A stretch of DNA of 32,561 bases from an uncultured Dorea sp. (GCA_910584265.1 CAJTZE010000038.1:1-32561), one strand, 5' to 3'; shown: positions 1 through 8,360, counted from the stretch's first letter. The notes: a model not told the origin generated them from the letters alone. A program made the numbers and translations.

Positions 1-12
1 TATTTAATTTGA

Positions 13-168
13 AGAAAAAGAAGGGATTTTGGTTCAGATAAACTAACGAATAACATATTAAATGCAATGATAGAAAAAATCCTTATTCACGAAGCAACAA
101 CGAATGAGGATAACGAAAGAATACAGGAAATAGAGATATATTACCGATTTATTGGAAAAGTAGACTGA
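13..168 (+). pseudogene. C-terminal remnant of a large serine recombinase
   Basis: After an in-frame TGA at 10-12, the frame reads on to a TGA at 166-168. It gives a C-terminal tail containing IEKILIHEA, NEDNERIQEIEIYYRF and a final IGKVD. This resembles the extreme C-terminus (DUF4368-type region) of large serine recombinases found on Firmicutes conjugative transposons and other integrative elements. The catalytic N-terminus lies outside the window or is lost, and the in-frame stop just upstream suggests a decayed gene. It marks an old integrative-element boundary and is not the integrase of the prophage further right. Assignment rests on motif memory of a short tail. Confidence 0.6.
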
Positions 169-238
169 TAAAGAGGGTTCATATCTTTAACTAAGGGAAA
201 GCGGGCAGTCCATTCCTGATGTAGAAAAAATCATCCGC

Positions 239-958
239 ATGAGTGAATTATTTCAGGTTTCAACGGACACGCTTCTGTTGAGAAGCGGGGAAGAAAAACA
301 AAAAAATACAAATCCCCTTCATCTGGGATGCATCTATCTAGTTGTGAAGGATTTTGAGAAATCAATCAGCTTTTATGAAAAATTTTTAGATACAACGGTC
401 ACCAACCGATGCAGGAGCGGAAATAAATTCGTAAAATTCTATATTGATAACAACTGCATTGCTTTAATGAACGAAAACAATATCAGGGGACACTGCACAG
501 ACCTTAACAGCTACTACAAGTTTGTACAGAATTACTGGGTGGAAGATTTAGAAACGGAATATGAGCGGGTAAAGCTCCTAAAGATCGGCCCTGTTTCAGA
601 TATATTTGAAACAAATCCTTCCTATTATTATTTTCATTTAACAGACCCAGACAACAACATCATCGAAATTACAGGAGGTTATCACATGGACGCCTATATC
701 TGCCAGAGCTGCGGAATGAAGATGCGGCCATCGGAATATGGAGCAAATGCCGACGGAAGCACGAATAAAGAATACTGTAAATACTGTTTACCTGACGGTA
801 AATTCAGCCGTGATATAACCATGGAAGAAATGGTAGAAAGCAACCTGAAATTCCTAAAGGAATTCAATGAAGAAGGCGGAACAGATTTCACCGCAGAAGA
901 GGCCCGGACGGAAATGCTAAAGTATTTCCCTACACTGAAACGCTGGAAAAATAAATAA
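239..958 (+). CDS. Chimeric ORF: truncated XRE tail, VOC domain, zinc ribbon
   Basis: The 239-residue frame has three parts. Residues 1-22, plus in-frame sequence back to a TAA at 188-190, look like the end of an XRE helix-turn-helix protein (QSIPDVEKIIRMSELFQVST). Residues about 27-145 form a VOC/glyoxalase-like domain (HLGCIYLVVKDFEKSISFYE near its start, LTDPDNNIIEITGG at its end). Residues 150-239 form a small zinc-ribbon protein with two CxxC pairs (CQSC, CKYC). The ATG at 239 has no convincing Shine-Dalgarno and the HTH is headless, so the 5' end is probably damaged, in keeping with the recombinase remnant just upstream. VOC enzymes are metal-dependent lyases, dioxygenases or resistance proteins; no substrate can be named. 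The zinc ribbon may be translated on its own (see 673-688). Confidence 0.55.
   Translation: MSELFQVSTDTLLLRSGEEKQKNTNPLHLGCIYLVVKDFEKSISFYEKFLDTTVTNRCRSGNKFVKFYIDNNCIALMNENNIRGHCTDLNSYYKFVQNYWVEDLETEYERVKLLKIGPVSDIFETNPSYYYFHLTDPDNNIIEITGGYHMDAYICQSCGMKMRPSEYGANADGSTNKEYCKYCLPDGKFSRDITMEEMVESNLKFLKEFNEEGGTDFTAEEARTEMLKYFPTLKRWKNK
673..688 (+). promoter_or_regulatory. Internal Shine-Dalgarno and start for the zinc-ribbon protein
   Basis: A perfect AGGAGG at 673-678 sits 7 nt before an in-frame ATG at 686. Initiation here would give a 90-residue protein beginning MDAYICQSCG, which matches stand-alone zinc-ribbon (Zn_ribbon_2-like) proteins better than the fusion does. The VOC domain ends right at this site, so this looks like two adjacent genes whose separating stop has been lost, or a gene with two start points. 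Confidence 0.6.
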
Positions 959-1006
959 ACGGACAGGCCGGCTGTTTAAGCCCATGCTCTGCCCTTCTAT
1001 ATCTGC

Positions 1007-1780
1007 TCACGGGGTATGAACTGCATTCTGCGCCGCCTGATAAGCTGTGTATTTCAGCATCAGTGTTTCCACAAGCGGAAGCATCCCCGCAGAGCTGCTA
1101 AATGTCATACTCTGATGACCGATATCAAATTTCTGTGTAAAAAACGGCAGATAGCAGTTGCACAGCTTCGACAGGTCATTTGCACCATCCTGGCAGATTG
1201 CCGCCAGATACATGCCTTTGTCTCTCAGATTTTTAGCATAATCATTCATGACTGGATTATTCCCGGATACAGAAAACAGAAATACAACATCTCCTTTTTT
1301 CATCTGCTGCATCGCCATAATACGCTCCTCATATCCTTCGATAACATGCAGTAGTTTTTCTGTCATTAGCAGATAACCCTTGAATGCTTTGGCCACCGCC
1401 TTCTGAACAGCGCCGCTTCCATATGCATAAATCCTTCCGGCCTGATCCATCCGGTAAAACAATTCACGACAGTCAGCCTGCTGGATATAGGATATGGTTC
1501 TTATGAAATTTAAACTATTCTGCTCAATACTCCGTCCATCAAACACAGTCTGATTCAAACTGTCCCATTTGAGAAATGCCTTGAAATCATTGTATCCATC
1601 CATACCGATCATCCGTAGGAACCTCAGCACCGTAGTCTGGGAAACCTCACACGCATCCGCCATCTGATGCAGGGACATTTTTCTGCATTCAGTTTTATGC
1701 TGGCAGATATACTGCCAGATACGGTGATCATTTGCACTCATACGGTTATAATTTCTCTGGACCAGATCATCTAATTTCAT
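1007..1780 (-). CDS. RpiR/MurR-family transcriptional regulator (distal copy)
   Basis: This 257-residue regulator has an N-terminal RpiR-type helix-turn-helix (residues about 1-80, with MADACEVSQTTVLRFLRMIG) and a C-terminal SIS phosphosugar-binding domain (about 110-250, with YAYGSGAVQKAVAKAF and FLFSVSGNNP). The start is the ATG at 1780 because AAAGGAG precedes it at good spacing; a longer frame to 1834 has no such site. The start lies 14 nt inside the end of the preceding RpiR gene, so the two are probably translationally coupled. It is the last gene of the alpha-glucoside PTS operon. In Bacillus subtilis a single RpiR protein, GlvR, activates the glv operon, so this one probably senses a phosphorylated sugar. 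Why there are two copies is unknown. Confidence 0.85.
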   Translation of the reverse strand: MKLDDLVQRNYNRMSANDHRIWQYICQHKTECRKMSLHQMADACEVSQTTVLRFLRMIGMDGYNDFKAFLKWDSLNQTVFDGRSIEQNSLNFIRTISYIQQADCRELFYRMDQAGRIYAYGSGAVQKAVAKAFKGYLLMTEKLLHVIEGYEERIMAMQQMKKGDVVFLFSVSGNNPVMNDYAKNLRDKGMYLAAICQDGANDLSKLCNCYLPFFTQKFDIGHQSMTFSSSAGMLPLVETLMLKYTAYQAAQNAVHTP

Positions 1781-2537
1781 TGACAGACTCCTTTCGCTGG
1801 CAGTATTCAAGATATTTAAAAAACAAGATTTCAATTAAAATAAAGTAAGATGTCGTTGATTCATACTGCCAGTGGATCGGCGTTTCAAAATAATTGCTCT
1901 CACCAATATACAGGCAAAAATCACAAAGATGGGAAAGCGTATTTTCACGATTCTTAGTTATAGACATCAGCGTTACTCCGCGAAGACGGAGCGTCCTTGC
2001 CGCTTCTACTATCTTTTTATTTGTGCCGGACACAGAAACCAATATGCAGAAATCATCCTTTCCAATCAAGGGAAGCAGATTATACATTTCCTGGCCGCTG
2101 GGCACATCATAGAACATATATCCCGCCGTCATAAAAATACGTTTAAACTCTTTTTTAATGGAAGCCTGTACCATGCCTTCTCCAAAGATATAGTGCTGTT
2201 TTGCGGCATTAAATGCTTCAAAAATCCGGTCACAGTTTTTTTCACATATACTGTCCATCACATTTTGATATAGTTCACAGATATGCTTCAATTCATTGTG
2301 AACAGGCACCTTCTGTCCATCCATTTTCAGGTATAGCTTCAGTTCTGCAAATCCCTTAAACCCCAGCTTCTGCGCAAACCGCATAACAGCAGAATGGGAT
2401 ACACAGCATTTCTGCGCCATCTTCTTGATTGCAATATTTTCACATTCCGGCCGGTGCTCCGATAGATACTTCCACACTGCCCGGTCGCTTTCACTAAAAT
2501 ATTTATAATTTTGATTTACCAATTCTTCGAGGCTCAT
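1767..2537 (-). CDS. RpiR/MurR-family transcriptional regulator (proximal copy)
   Basis: This 256-residue protein has the same architecture as its downstream neighbour: an RpiR helix-turn-helix (MAQKCCVSHSAVMRFAQKLG, residues about 40-60) and a SIS domain (YIFGEGMVQASIKKEF, then ILVSVSGTNKKIVEAARTLR). The two proteins are clearly related but diverged, so this is an old tandem duplication or two recruited paralogs. The start ATG at 2537 has an AGGGAGAAC-type site upstream. It follows the 164-residue membrane protein by 77 nt and overlaps the next regulator by 14 nt. By analogy with GlvR it should control the PTS and glucosidase genes of the same operon. Which copy activates or represses cannot be told from sequence. 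Confidence 0.87.
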   Translation of the reverse strand: MSLEELVNQNYKYFSESDRAVWKYLSEHRPECENIAIKKMAQKCCVSHSAVMRFAQKLGFKGFAELKLYLKMDGQKVPVHNELKHICELYQNVMDSICEKNCDRIFEAFNAAKQHYIFGEGMVQASIKKEFKRIFMTAGYMFYDVPSGQEMYNLLPLIGKDDFCILVSVSGTNKKIVEAARTLRLRGVTLMSITKNRENTLSHLCDFCLYIGESNYFETPIHWQYESTTSYFILIEILFFKYLEYCQRKESVNEIR

Positions 2538-2614
2538 AAATGGCTGTTCTCCCTCTGCTGTTTCTCTATATGTATATTATAACATATTATCTCCGCCGCC
2601 ATCCAAACAAAGTG

Positions 2615-3109
2615 TCACATCCCCAGCCGGAGTGATACAAACAAGCAGAATGCACTGAATACGATTAGTACAATACATCCGGAAAGATCCCGGAAGAAAT
2701 GATCCTTCCATTTTAACCGTAAAGAAGCCAGCGGAGACATATCCGTCATCCGGTATACTAAAAATATCAGATATGCCATAAGCAGGATATAGACCGTATT
2801 GCGCAGCAGCAGCTCAGCAGCTAGAAGCAGTGTCAAATGTGCCATCATATAAGCCGCATCCCCTTCATAGAGATGCTTCTGCGCAAATCCCAGCAGATAA
2901 GCAGTAAACGGTCCGGCCATAGATATCAGGAAGGTAACTGTAATCTCCGGATTCTGCTGTAACAGAACCGATAATTCTCCGCCGTTTGTAAATGCCTGTA
3001 AGTATCCCAATGCAACAAACGGCGCAAGTACCAGAAGTACTTTTGCAATTGTGAACCACCTGTCATGTTTGTGATAATCATTTAAAACAATTTTCTTCTT
3101 TTTGGTCAT
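2615..3109 (-). CDS. Small integral membrane protein in the alpha-glucoside operon
   Basis: No family is recognised. The 164-residue protein starts with a basic, charged segment (TKKKKIVLNDYHKHDRWF) and then has about four hydrophobic segments: roughly 20-42, 55-78, 88-118 and 140-163. The positive N-terminus suggests it stays cytoplasmic. GGGAGG precedes the ATG by about 10 nt, so the start is good. It lies 62 nt after the GH4 glucosidase and 77 nt before the RpiR pair, all on one strand, so it is probably co-transcribed. It may assist the PTS permease or act in envelope adaptation, but nothing in the sequence proves this. The B. subtilis glv operon has no counterpart. Confidence 0.7.
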   Translation of the reverse strand: MTKKKKIVLNDYHKHDRWFTIAKVLLVLAPFVALGYLQAFTNGGELSVLLQQNPEITVTFLISMAGPFTAYLLGFAQKHLYEGDAAYMMAHLTLLLAAELLLRNTVYILLMAYLIFLVYRMTDMSPLASLRLKWKDHFFRDLSGCIVLIVFSAFCLFVSLRLGM

Positions 3110-3171
3110 CCCAGATACCTCCCGTATTTATAAAATCCGAACCGTCCACGCCTCATTTCAATAAGCTTATA

Positions 3172-4506
3172 TTACTTAAGCTCCGGCCAATATTCCTTAT
3201 TTGCCTCAATCAAATCATCCAGGATCAGTTTTGCAACACGTGCGCTCGGCACAATCTTAGAAAGTGTCAATGCCTGCCACATCTTCTGATAGCTTCCCTC
3301 GATCCACGCTTCTACTACCAGCTTCTCAACACTTACCTGCTGTTCCATCAAGCCCTTCTGGAACTGCGGGATTGCTCCCTGACAGATACGCTCATAGCCG
3401 TTAGATCCAACGATACATGGAATCTCCACCATTGCTGTCCGGTCAAAATTCTCAACAGCACCTTCATTTGGAACGATCAGAAGGAATCTCTCCTTCGTAT
3501 TCTCTGCAATAGCGCAGGCAAGGTCAACAATGTATGTAGCGTGTGCGTCTGCCTCAAAACCGCAGTCTTTTGCAGTTCCCTTTTCAATGATGCTGCGGCA
3601 TGCTCCGAACACCGTCTTTTCCCGTCCTTCCATTACCTCGTTTGCACGGGTATGTTCTGGGTTAGAGTGCTCAACTACATAATCCGGATACAGATAGTAC
3701 TTCAGATAAGTATTCGGAATTGTTGTAGGATCCACAGCGTAAACATCTTTTGCTTTTGCAAAGGTCTCTTTCCAGCTGTTATCAATATGCTGATTTGTCT
3801 CTGAAATACCGTCTGCAAAGCCATTAGCGGCCATATGCTTCTTAATCTCAGGCATCAGGTCATTACCTGCATTGTCATAGATTTTATGCCACCATCCAAA
3901 ATGATTCAGTCCATAGTAGCCTACCTGCATCTCTTTTCTGGATTTCAATCCAGCCATGCTTGCCATCTTCTCCTCCAGATCGATCGGCATATCGCAGATA
4001 TTTAAGATCTTGGAATTTGGACGCAGACGGCGAGTTGCCTCTGCAACAATTGCAGCAGGATTAGAATAATTCAGCATCCATGCATTCGGAGAATATTTTT
4101 CCATGTAATCTAAAATCTCCAAAACACCTCCGATAGAACGCATTCCGTATGCGATTCCGCCGGGTCCGCATGTTTCCTGTCCCACAACGCCATACTTCAG
4201 CGGAATCTTTTCATCCAGCTCACGCATCGCATATTTGCCGACACGGATATGTGCAAGGACAAAATCAATACCGGTAAATGCTGTCTCAGGATCCGTAGTA
4301 TATCCGAATTCAATATCCGGAGCATTTTCCTTTAAATAAATCTCACAAGCCTTTGCAACGATCTCCTGACGCTCTGCATCATTGTCGTAAAACATAATCT
4401 TGTGGATTGGGAAACGATCGCGTTCCGCCAACAGCATAAGAGCAATTCCAGGTGTAAAAGTACTGCCGCCTCCGGCAACTGTAACAGCAAATGATTTTTT
4501 AGACAT
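3172..4506 (-). CDS. glvA: GH4 6-phospho-alpha-glucosidase (GlvA/MalA-like)
   Basis: This 444-residue protein hydrolyses 6-phospho-alpha-glucosides such as maltose-6'-phosphate in the cytoplasm, after PTS uptake. GH4 enzymes need NAD+ and a divalent metal (Mn2+). The N-terminal Rossmann start is AVTVAGGGSTFTPG (residues 7-20). The family signature of the alpha-type is present: NYSNPAA at 146-152, then CDMP with Cys171 and Asp172, and NHFGWW with His202. Cys171 and His202 fit the metal ligands and Asp172 the catalytic acid of B. subtilis GlvA. Tyr267, in TIPNTYLKYY, probably matches the GlvA catalytic tyrosine. The ATG at 4506 follows AAGGAGG; a longer frame to 4620 overlaps the PTS gene and is not supported. 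It lies 35 nt after the PTS gene, its obvious partner. Confidence 0.93.
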   Translation of the reverse strand: MSKKSFAVTVAGGGSTFTPGIALMLLAERDRFPIHKIMFYDNDAERQEIVAKACEIYLKENAPDIEFGYTTDPETAFTGIDFVLAHIRVGKYAMRELDEKIPLKYGVVGQETCGPGGIAYGMRSIGGVLEILDYMEKYSPNAWMLNYSNPAAIVAEATRRLRPNSKILNICDMPIDLEEKMASMAGLKSRKEMQVGYYGLNHFGWWHKIYDNAGNDLMPEIKKHMAANGFADGISETNQHIDNSWKETFAKAKDVYAVDPTTIPNTYLKYYLYPDYVVEHSNPEHTRANEVMEGREKTVFGACRSIIEKGTAKDCGFEADAHATYIVDLACAIAENTKERFLLIVPNEGAVENFDRTAMVEIPCIVGSNGYERICQGAIPQFQKGLMEQQVSVEKLVVEAWIEGSYQKMWQALTLSKIVPSARVAKLILDDLIEANKEYWPELK

Positions 4507-4540
4507 AATAAATTCCTCCTTAAATTTCAATCTGTTTTTG

Positions 4541-6655
4541 TTACTTACGATAGGTAATAACTGTGGTTTCTCCCGCTTTAACATTTTTATCCGGAAGAAG
4601 CTGAACATCGGCGCACTCATCGCCGTTCGTCATCAGTATCGGCGTATGCATCTGATAGCCCTTCTCCTGCATCAGCTTCATATCAACCTCGCAGAGCAGC
4701 TGACCGGCCTTAATATTATCACCAGCCTTAACCTTTGTAGTAAATCCTTCTCCATTTAACTCAACCGTATTAATACCGATATGAACAAGAAGCTCAAGTC
4801 CGTCAGCTGTGGTGATTCCATATGCATGCAGTGTATCTGCAACAAGCGAAATCACACCGTCAGCCGGAGAGTAAACCTTGCCGTCAGTCAGGATAACTGC
4901 CACGCCGTCTCCCAATGCCTTTCCGGCAAACACTTCGTCCGGCACATCACTTACCGGCATAGCTTCACCATTAGCAACAGCTTTCAGCTCATGCTTTGGA
5001 AGACTCTCATCTACGGCCGCTTTCTCAGCCTGTCCCTCAGCATCCCGCTTTTCTTCTGTATCTCCCATATCCAGAACATACGCAGATGGGTTTGCCAGAA
5101 TATTTTCAAACTTCTCACGGACAGACGGTACGCTCATACCAACAATAACCTGCATTGCCTTACCGTTTTTAGAAATACCGTGTGCGCCGATGCCTTTAAA
5201 GTATGCATCATCCTTTACCACGGATGCCTCCTTAACATTTACACGCAGACGAGTTGCACAGTTTGTAACATCTACAATATTATCAGCTCCGCCCAGACCG
5301 TCCAGGATTAATGCTGCCAGCAGGGTCTTCTTATCCATTTCTCCGCCTCCGGCCTGTTTTGCACGGAACTCTGCCTTGGAATAAAACTTGGTTTCTTCGG
5401 TATCCTCGCGTCCCGGCGTCTTAAAGTCAAACTTAAGAATAAGGAACCGGAATACAAAGAACCAGATTGCCATATATACAAGACCGATGACCAGCATCAG
5501 CAGATACTCTCTCCAGTGAGCCTTCATCAATGGTATAAAGTTATAAGAGCTCATCTCAATCACACCGCCGGAGAACACACCGACAATACCGAACATATTC
5601 ATTGTAGTAGATATACATGCCGCAAGTATTGAATGAACCACAAACAGCGCAGGCGCCATAAACAGGAATGTAAACTCAATCGGCTCCGTAACGCCACAGA
5701 CAATTGCTGTTAACACGATTGGAACCAATAAGCCCTTTAACTGATTTCTCTTTTCCGGTTTTGCAGTTGAATAGAACGCAAATGCAATACCAGGACATCC
5801 AAAAATCTTAGAGAAACCAGTTGCGGTAAACGCCGCCTCCGGACACAACGACTTCAGCGATGCTGAAGAAGCAGCCAGTGTTGGAAGCTGTGTAGCCCAG
5901 TAAGAATAGATTCCGCCCGGGCAGACAAGGTTGTCATAGAAGAACGGACTGTACAGCAGATGATGCAGGCCGAATGGTATCAGCAGACGCTCTAACAAAA
6001 CAAATACCCATACGCCGAGCAGACCGCTTGTCATAACAAAGTTCTGGAAAATCTGCATTCCATGCTGGATGTTTGGCCAAATAAGAACGGATAACAATGC
6101 AACCGGAAGCATTACAAAGAATCCGATCATAAAAATAAATGTTGATCCGTTAAAGGAACCCAGCCAATCCGGAAGCTCTGTATCAAAATACTTATTATGT
6201 AAGTAGATAACAAGTCCGGAAACTATGAGTGCTCCGAACATTCCCATATCCAGAGTCTTAATATTTGCAATCATTGTCAGACCGCTGGAACCACCGGTCT
6301 CAGCAGCAAAATCAACTCCGAATACGCTTCCCCACTGTTCCAAAATCGTGCTTACAAAATAGTGAAAAGTCAAATACAGAACCAATGCTTCCATACAGCA
6401 GCGTGCGGCTTGTTTCTTTGCCAGACCGATCGGCAGGCCGATAACAAACAGCAGCGGCAGCTGATTAAATACACACCATGCGCCCTGAAGAACCACATTC
6501 CATACCAGATACCACATGCTCGTCGGAGCTGCCAACGACCCCAGAACTGCTTCTGTCGTGCATAGTGTGCCGATTCCAACCATAACACCTGCAAACGAGA
6601 ATAAAAGTACTGGTGTAAACATTGCGCCGCCGAACTTTTGAATTTTTTGCATCAT
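4541..6655 (-). CDS. glvC: PTS alpha-glucoside (maltose-type) EIICBA permease
   Basis: This 704-residue membrane protein imports and phosphorylates an alpha-glucoside, probably maltose or a relative. EIIC covers about 1-420 with multiple membrane segments and the conserved GVTEPIEFTFLF stretch. The beginning, MMQKIQKFGGAMF, closely resembles B. subtilis GlvC/MalP. EIIB is about 440-520, with the phosphorylated Cys466 in TNCATRLR. A Crr-type EIIA is at about 570-700, with the active His625 in LLVHIGINTVELNGEGF. B. subtilis MalP lacks the EIIA domain, so here the whole phosphorelay downstream of HPr is on one chain. The start at 6655 follows GGAAGGGAAG; the frame extends to 6793 but crosses the promoter. 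It is the first gene of the operon. Confidence 0.94.
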   Translation of the reverse strand: MMQKIQKFGGAMFTPVLLFSFAGVMVGIGTLCTTEAVLGSLAAPTSMWYLVWNVVLQGAWCVFNQLPLLFVIGLPIGLAKKQAARCCMEALVLYLTFHYFVSTILEQWGSVFGVDFAAETGGSSGLTMIANIKTLDMGMFGALIVSGLVIYLHNKYFDTELPDWLGSFNGSTFIFMIGFFVMLPVALLSVLIWPNIQHGMQIFQNFVMTSGLLGVWVFVLLERLLIPFGLHHLLYSPFFYDNLVCPGGIYSYWATQLPTLAASSASLKSLCPEAAFTATGFSKIFGCPGIAFAFYSTAKPEKRNQLKGLLVPIVLTAIVCGVTEPIEFTFLFMAPALFVVHSILAACISTTMNMFGIVGVFSGGVIEMSSYNFIPLMKAHWREYLLMLVIGLVYMAIWFFVFRFLILKFDFKTPGREDTEETKFYSKAEFRAKQAGGGEMDKKTLLAALILDGLGGADNIVDVTNCATRLRVNVKEASVVKDDAYFKGIGAHGISKNGKAMQVIVGMSVPSVREKFENILANPSAYVLDMGDTEEKRDAEGQAEKAAVDESLPKHELKAVANGEAMPVSDVPDEVFAGKALGDGVAVILTDGKVYSPADGVISLVADTLHAYGITTADGLELLVHIGINTVELNGEGFTTKVKAGDNIKAGQLLCEVDMKLMQEKGYQMHTPILMTNGDECADVQLLPDKNVKAGETTVITYRK

Positions 6656-6749
6656 TGTTACAACACTTCCCTTCCGTTTTAGTTTATAACTTTTACCGAA
6701 TATCATCCTCCCGGGATTAAGTGCATGAATGATTATTTCTGGTAAACTT

Positions 6750-6779
6750 ATCTTAACATGAGAAAAAAAGGAAAAACAA
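6750..6779 (-). promoter_or_regulatory. Extended -10 promoter of the alpha-glucoside operon
   Basis: On the minus strand TTGTTT (6774-6779) and TAAGAT (6750-6755) are 18 bp apart, and TGT immediately before the -10 gives an extended -10 element. The predicted start near 6743 leaves a leader of about 90 nt before the PTS gene. The -35 is off consensus, which fits a promoter needing an activator such as GlvR. Confidence 0.6.
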
Positions 6780-6824
6780 TAAGGCAGATGCATTCTGGTA
6801 ACAGAGCGATATGCTAATTATTCA

Positions 6825-6849
6825 TCACAAAATTTGTGAATTGTCACAA
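6825..6849. promoter_or_regulatory. Inverted-repeat operator cluster upstream of the PTS operon
   Basis: TCACAAAATTTGTGA (6825-6839) is a perfect odd palindrome. Its right half is shared by a second inverted repeat, TTGTGA-ATTG-TCACAA (6834-6849). Three alternating half-sites are thus packed into 25 bp, centred about 94 bp upstream of the predicted operon start. That is a typical position for an activator. Candidate ligands are the RpiR regulators of the operon or a Crp/Fnr-family protein, as the half-site resembles TGTGA. The right edge touches the T-tract of the neighbouring terminator. Confidence 0.5.
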
Positions 6850-6886
6850 AAAAAAGAACCCATCTGTACAGCGCAGATGAATTCTT
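6847..6886 (-). terminator. Intrinsic terminator of the YczE-like gene
   Basis: Reading minus, a 13-bp stem (arms 6874-6886 and 6854-6866, two G-U pairs, 7-nt loop) is followed by a run of about eight T. It lies about 35 nt after the stop of the gene ending at 6922, separating it from the PTS operon. Confidence 0.85.
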
Positions 6887-6921
6887 TATGGAGAGAACTT
6901 AAAAAAGTAACTCATATGTAA

Positions 6922-7569
6922 TCATTCAGCCAGATTATCTTTCTTTTTCCCAAAAAGGAACGGCTCAGAAAAGCTGTGGTTGAAAAACTCAATCAGCGGT
7001 CCCATAAAAAAAGCGGTAATCAGCGTTCCGATGCCGGGGAGCAGGCCTGTCAGGGTTCCTATGATAACACAAAGCAGGTCGCAGCCAATACGGACAAATT
7101 TGAATGGAAGCTTCCTTTTCTCAGCAATTACTATGGGAATCGCATCATACACAGACACCCCCAGATTAGAAGTCATATACAATGAAGATGCAAAACACAT
7201 AACCAAGACACCTGCTGCCAGAAATACAATCCGCAGGGGCAGAGCCGGGGAAGGAGAAAAATAAGAGATTGCCGTACAAGTAAAATCTACGATATAACCT
7301 GTCAGAAACATATTAACCAAAGTAGCCGCACCCATGCATTTTCTGGCTATAAACAAATCCAGAACCAGCATAATGCCGCTCAGTATCATATAGTAAAATC
7401 CATAAGATGCCTTCTCTGCAAAAAAATGTCCCCATATTCCCTGTGCAAAGCATTGAAACGGATCCACGCCAAAGCACGAGCATTTAAAAAAACCAATGGC
7501 GGCCGCACACAAAATCACGCCGGCTGTAGTCATAGCAGTTCTCTTTTTTAAATCTCCTGAAAATTCCAT
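6922..7569 (-). CDS. YczE/YitT-like integral membrane protein
   Basis: This 215-residue protein has about five membrane segments (roughly 12-32, 55-75, 82-103, 112-135 and 158-190). It carries the YczE-type stretch LGVSVYDAIPIVIAEK, followed by FVRIGCDLLCVIIG and LLPGIGTLITAFFMGPLIEFF. The family (COG2364) is widespread in Firmicutes; in Bacillus, yczE is linked to surfactin production, but the biochemical role is unknown. The start at 7569 follows GAGGAGG. It has its own promoter (7640-7669) and terminator (6847-6886), so it is a single-gene unit. Confidence 0.82.
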   Translation of the reverse strand: MEFSGDLKKRTAMTTAGVILCAAAIGFFKCSCFGVDPFQCFAQGIWGHFFAEKASYGFYYMILSGIMLVLDLFIARKCMGAATLVNMFLTGYIVDFTCTAISYFSPSPALPLRIVFLAAGVLVMCFASSLYMTSNLGVSVYDAIPIVIAEKRKLPFKFVRIGCDLLCVIIGTLTGLLPGIGTLITAFFMGPLIEFFNHSFSEPFLFGKKKDNLAE

Positions 7570-7639
7570 ATTTCTTTTCCTCCTCAGATAATTTTAGCAA
7601 AAAATGAAAATTACAATCCATGACAGGGATTCGCGGCAT

Positions 7640-7669
7640 ATTATAGCACATACCCCCAAAAAATATCAA
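7640..7669 (-). promoter_or_regulatory. Promoter of the YczE-like gene
   Basis: On the minus strand TTGATA (7664-7669) and TATAAT (7640-7645) are 18 bp apart, with TGC before the -10 as an extended element. The -10 is a perfect consensus, so this should be a strong housekeeping-sigma promoter about 65-70 nt ahead of the gene start. Confidence 0.7.
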
Positions 7670-7680
7670 ACTATTTTACA

Positions 7681-7729
7681 CAAAAATACTGGAGGAAAAG
7701 ATAATCGTCTCCGGCTCCCTTCCCTCCAG
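7681..7729 (-). terminator. Probable intrinsic terminator of the 110-residue hypothetical gene
   Basis: Reading minus, CTGGAGGGAAGG and CTTTTCCTCCAG pair in a 12-bp stem with two G-U pairs and a 17-nt loop, followed by TATTTTTG. It begins about 50 nt after the stop at 7780. The large loop lowers confidence. Confidence 0.55.
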
Positions 7730-7779
7730 CGCTTTTCATATCACTGTCCCATTAACACAACTATACATGTAGCGGCAAT

Positions 7780-8112
7780 TTATTTAAACATACCAAATAT
7801 TCCTTTTTTCTTAGGTTTTGCAGACTTCTTGATCTCCGGCTGTTCATCATACCTGCTTCTTTGAGAACGGCAGCTTAAGACAGCCTTTTGCAATTGACAA
7901 ACCGTCTCTTTCGTGGCACACCAGCTGAACGGGACGTCAATATCCTGAAATTTGTAACGAAGTCTTTCAAACTCCCGGTCGCTGATAATCTGAGCGCTGC
8001 TAAGCTCCCTTCCATCAAAAATATCATCAAAGGCATCTCGGATTTTAATAAACTTTCCAGAATTCTCCGAATATAATTTTCTAATCTGTTCCATAAATTC
8101 TTTTTGTTCCAT
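7780..8112 (-). CDS. Hypothetical 110-residue cytoplasmic protein
   Basis: No family is recognised. The protein begins MEQKEFMEQIRKLYSENSGK and is helical and charged for its first two thirds. A short aromatic stretch (FQDIDVPFSWCATKETVCQL) follows. The tail is very basic and ends KKGIFGMFK, possibly amphipathic. The ATG at 8112 has GAGAGGAG at good spacing; the frame extends to 8181 without a better site. It is the last host gene before the prophage boundary and has a candidate promoter at 8228-8256. There is no signal peptide. Confidence 0.7.
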   Translation of the reverse strand: MEQKEFMEQIRKLYSENSGKFIKIRDAFDDIFDGRELSSAQIISDREFERLRYKFQDIDVPFSWCATKETVCQLQKAVLSCRSQRSRYDEQPEIKKSAKPKKKGIFGMFK

Positions 8113-8227
8113 TTCTGCTCCTCTCTTAACTAAACAGACAGCAGTACATTCTCTGTCTTTCTCCTGGGGACCGCACATCATTTCCTGAATCTTGTTTCAC
8201 TGTATTTCACTAATCTTCTTATTATTC

Positions 8228-8256
8228 ATTGTATACAACTTTTGCAGAGTACGCAA
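8228..8256 (-). promoter_or_regulatory. Candidate promoter of the 110-residue hypothetical gene
   Basis: On the minus strand TTGCGT (8251-8256) and TACAAT (8228-8233) are separated by 17 bp. The -10 overlaps the palindrome TTGTATACAA. The gene start is about 115 nt downstream. Confidence 0.5.
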
Positions 8257-8315
8257 TCAATATTTAAACAAACTGCCGGATACATAATCTGCCGCCTTTT
8301 CAACATTTCAGCACA

Positions 8316-8360
8316 AAAAAGTACCGGAAACGCCCTATTTACAGGTTTCCGGTACTTTTT
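8316..8360. terminator. Bidirectional intrinsic terminator at the host-prophage junction
   Basis: AAAAAGTACCGGAAAC (8316-8331) pairs perfectly with GTTTCCGGTACTTTTT (8345-8360): a 16-bp stem with a 13-nt loop and T-runs in both directions. It should stop phage late transcription from entering host genes. Apart from this and the elements on each side, the 8113-8491 interval contains no coding sequence I can support. Confidence 0.9.

Noticed and set aside
959..1006. Bidirectional terminator between the convergent genes
   Set aside because: Only a weak ACAG/CTGT pairing exists and no proper T-run follows on either strand.
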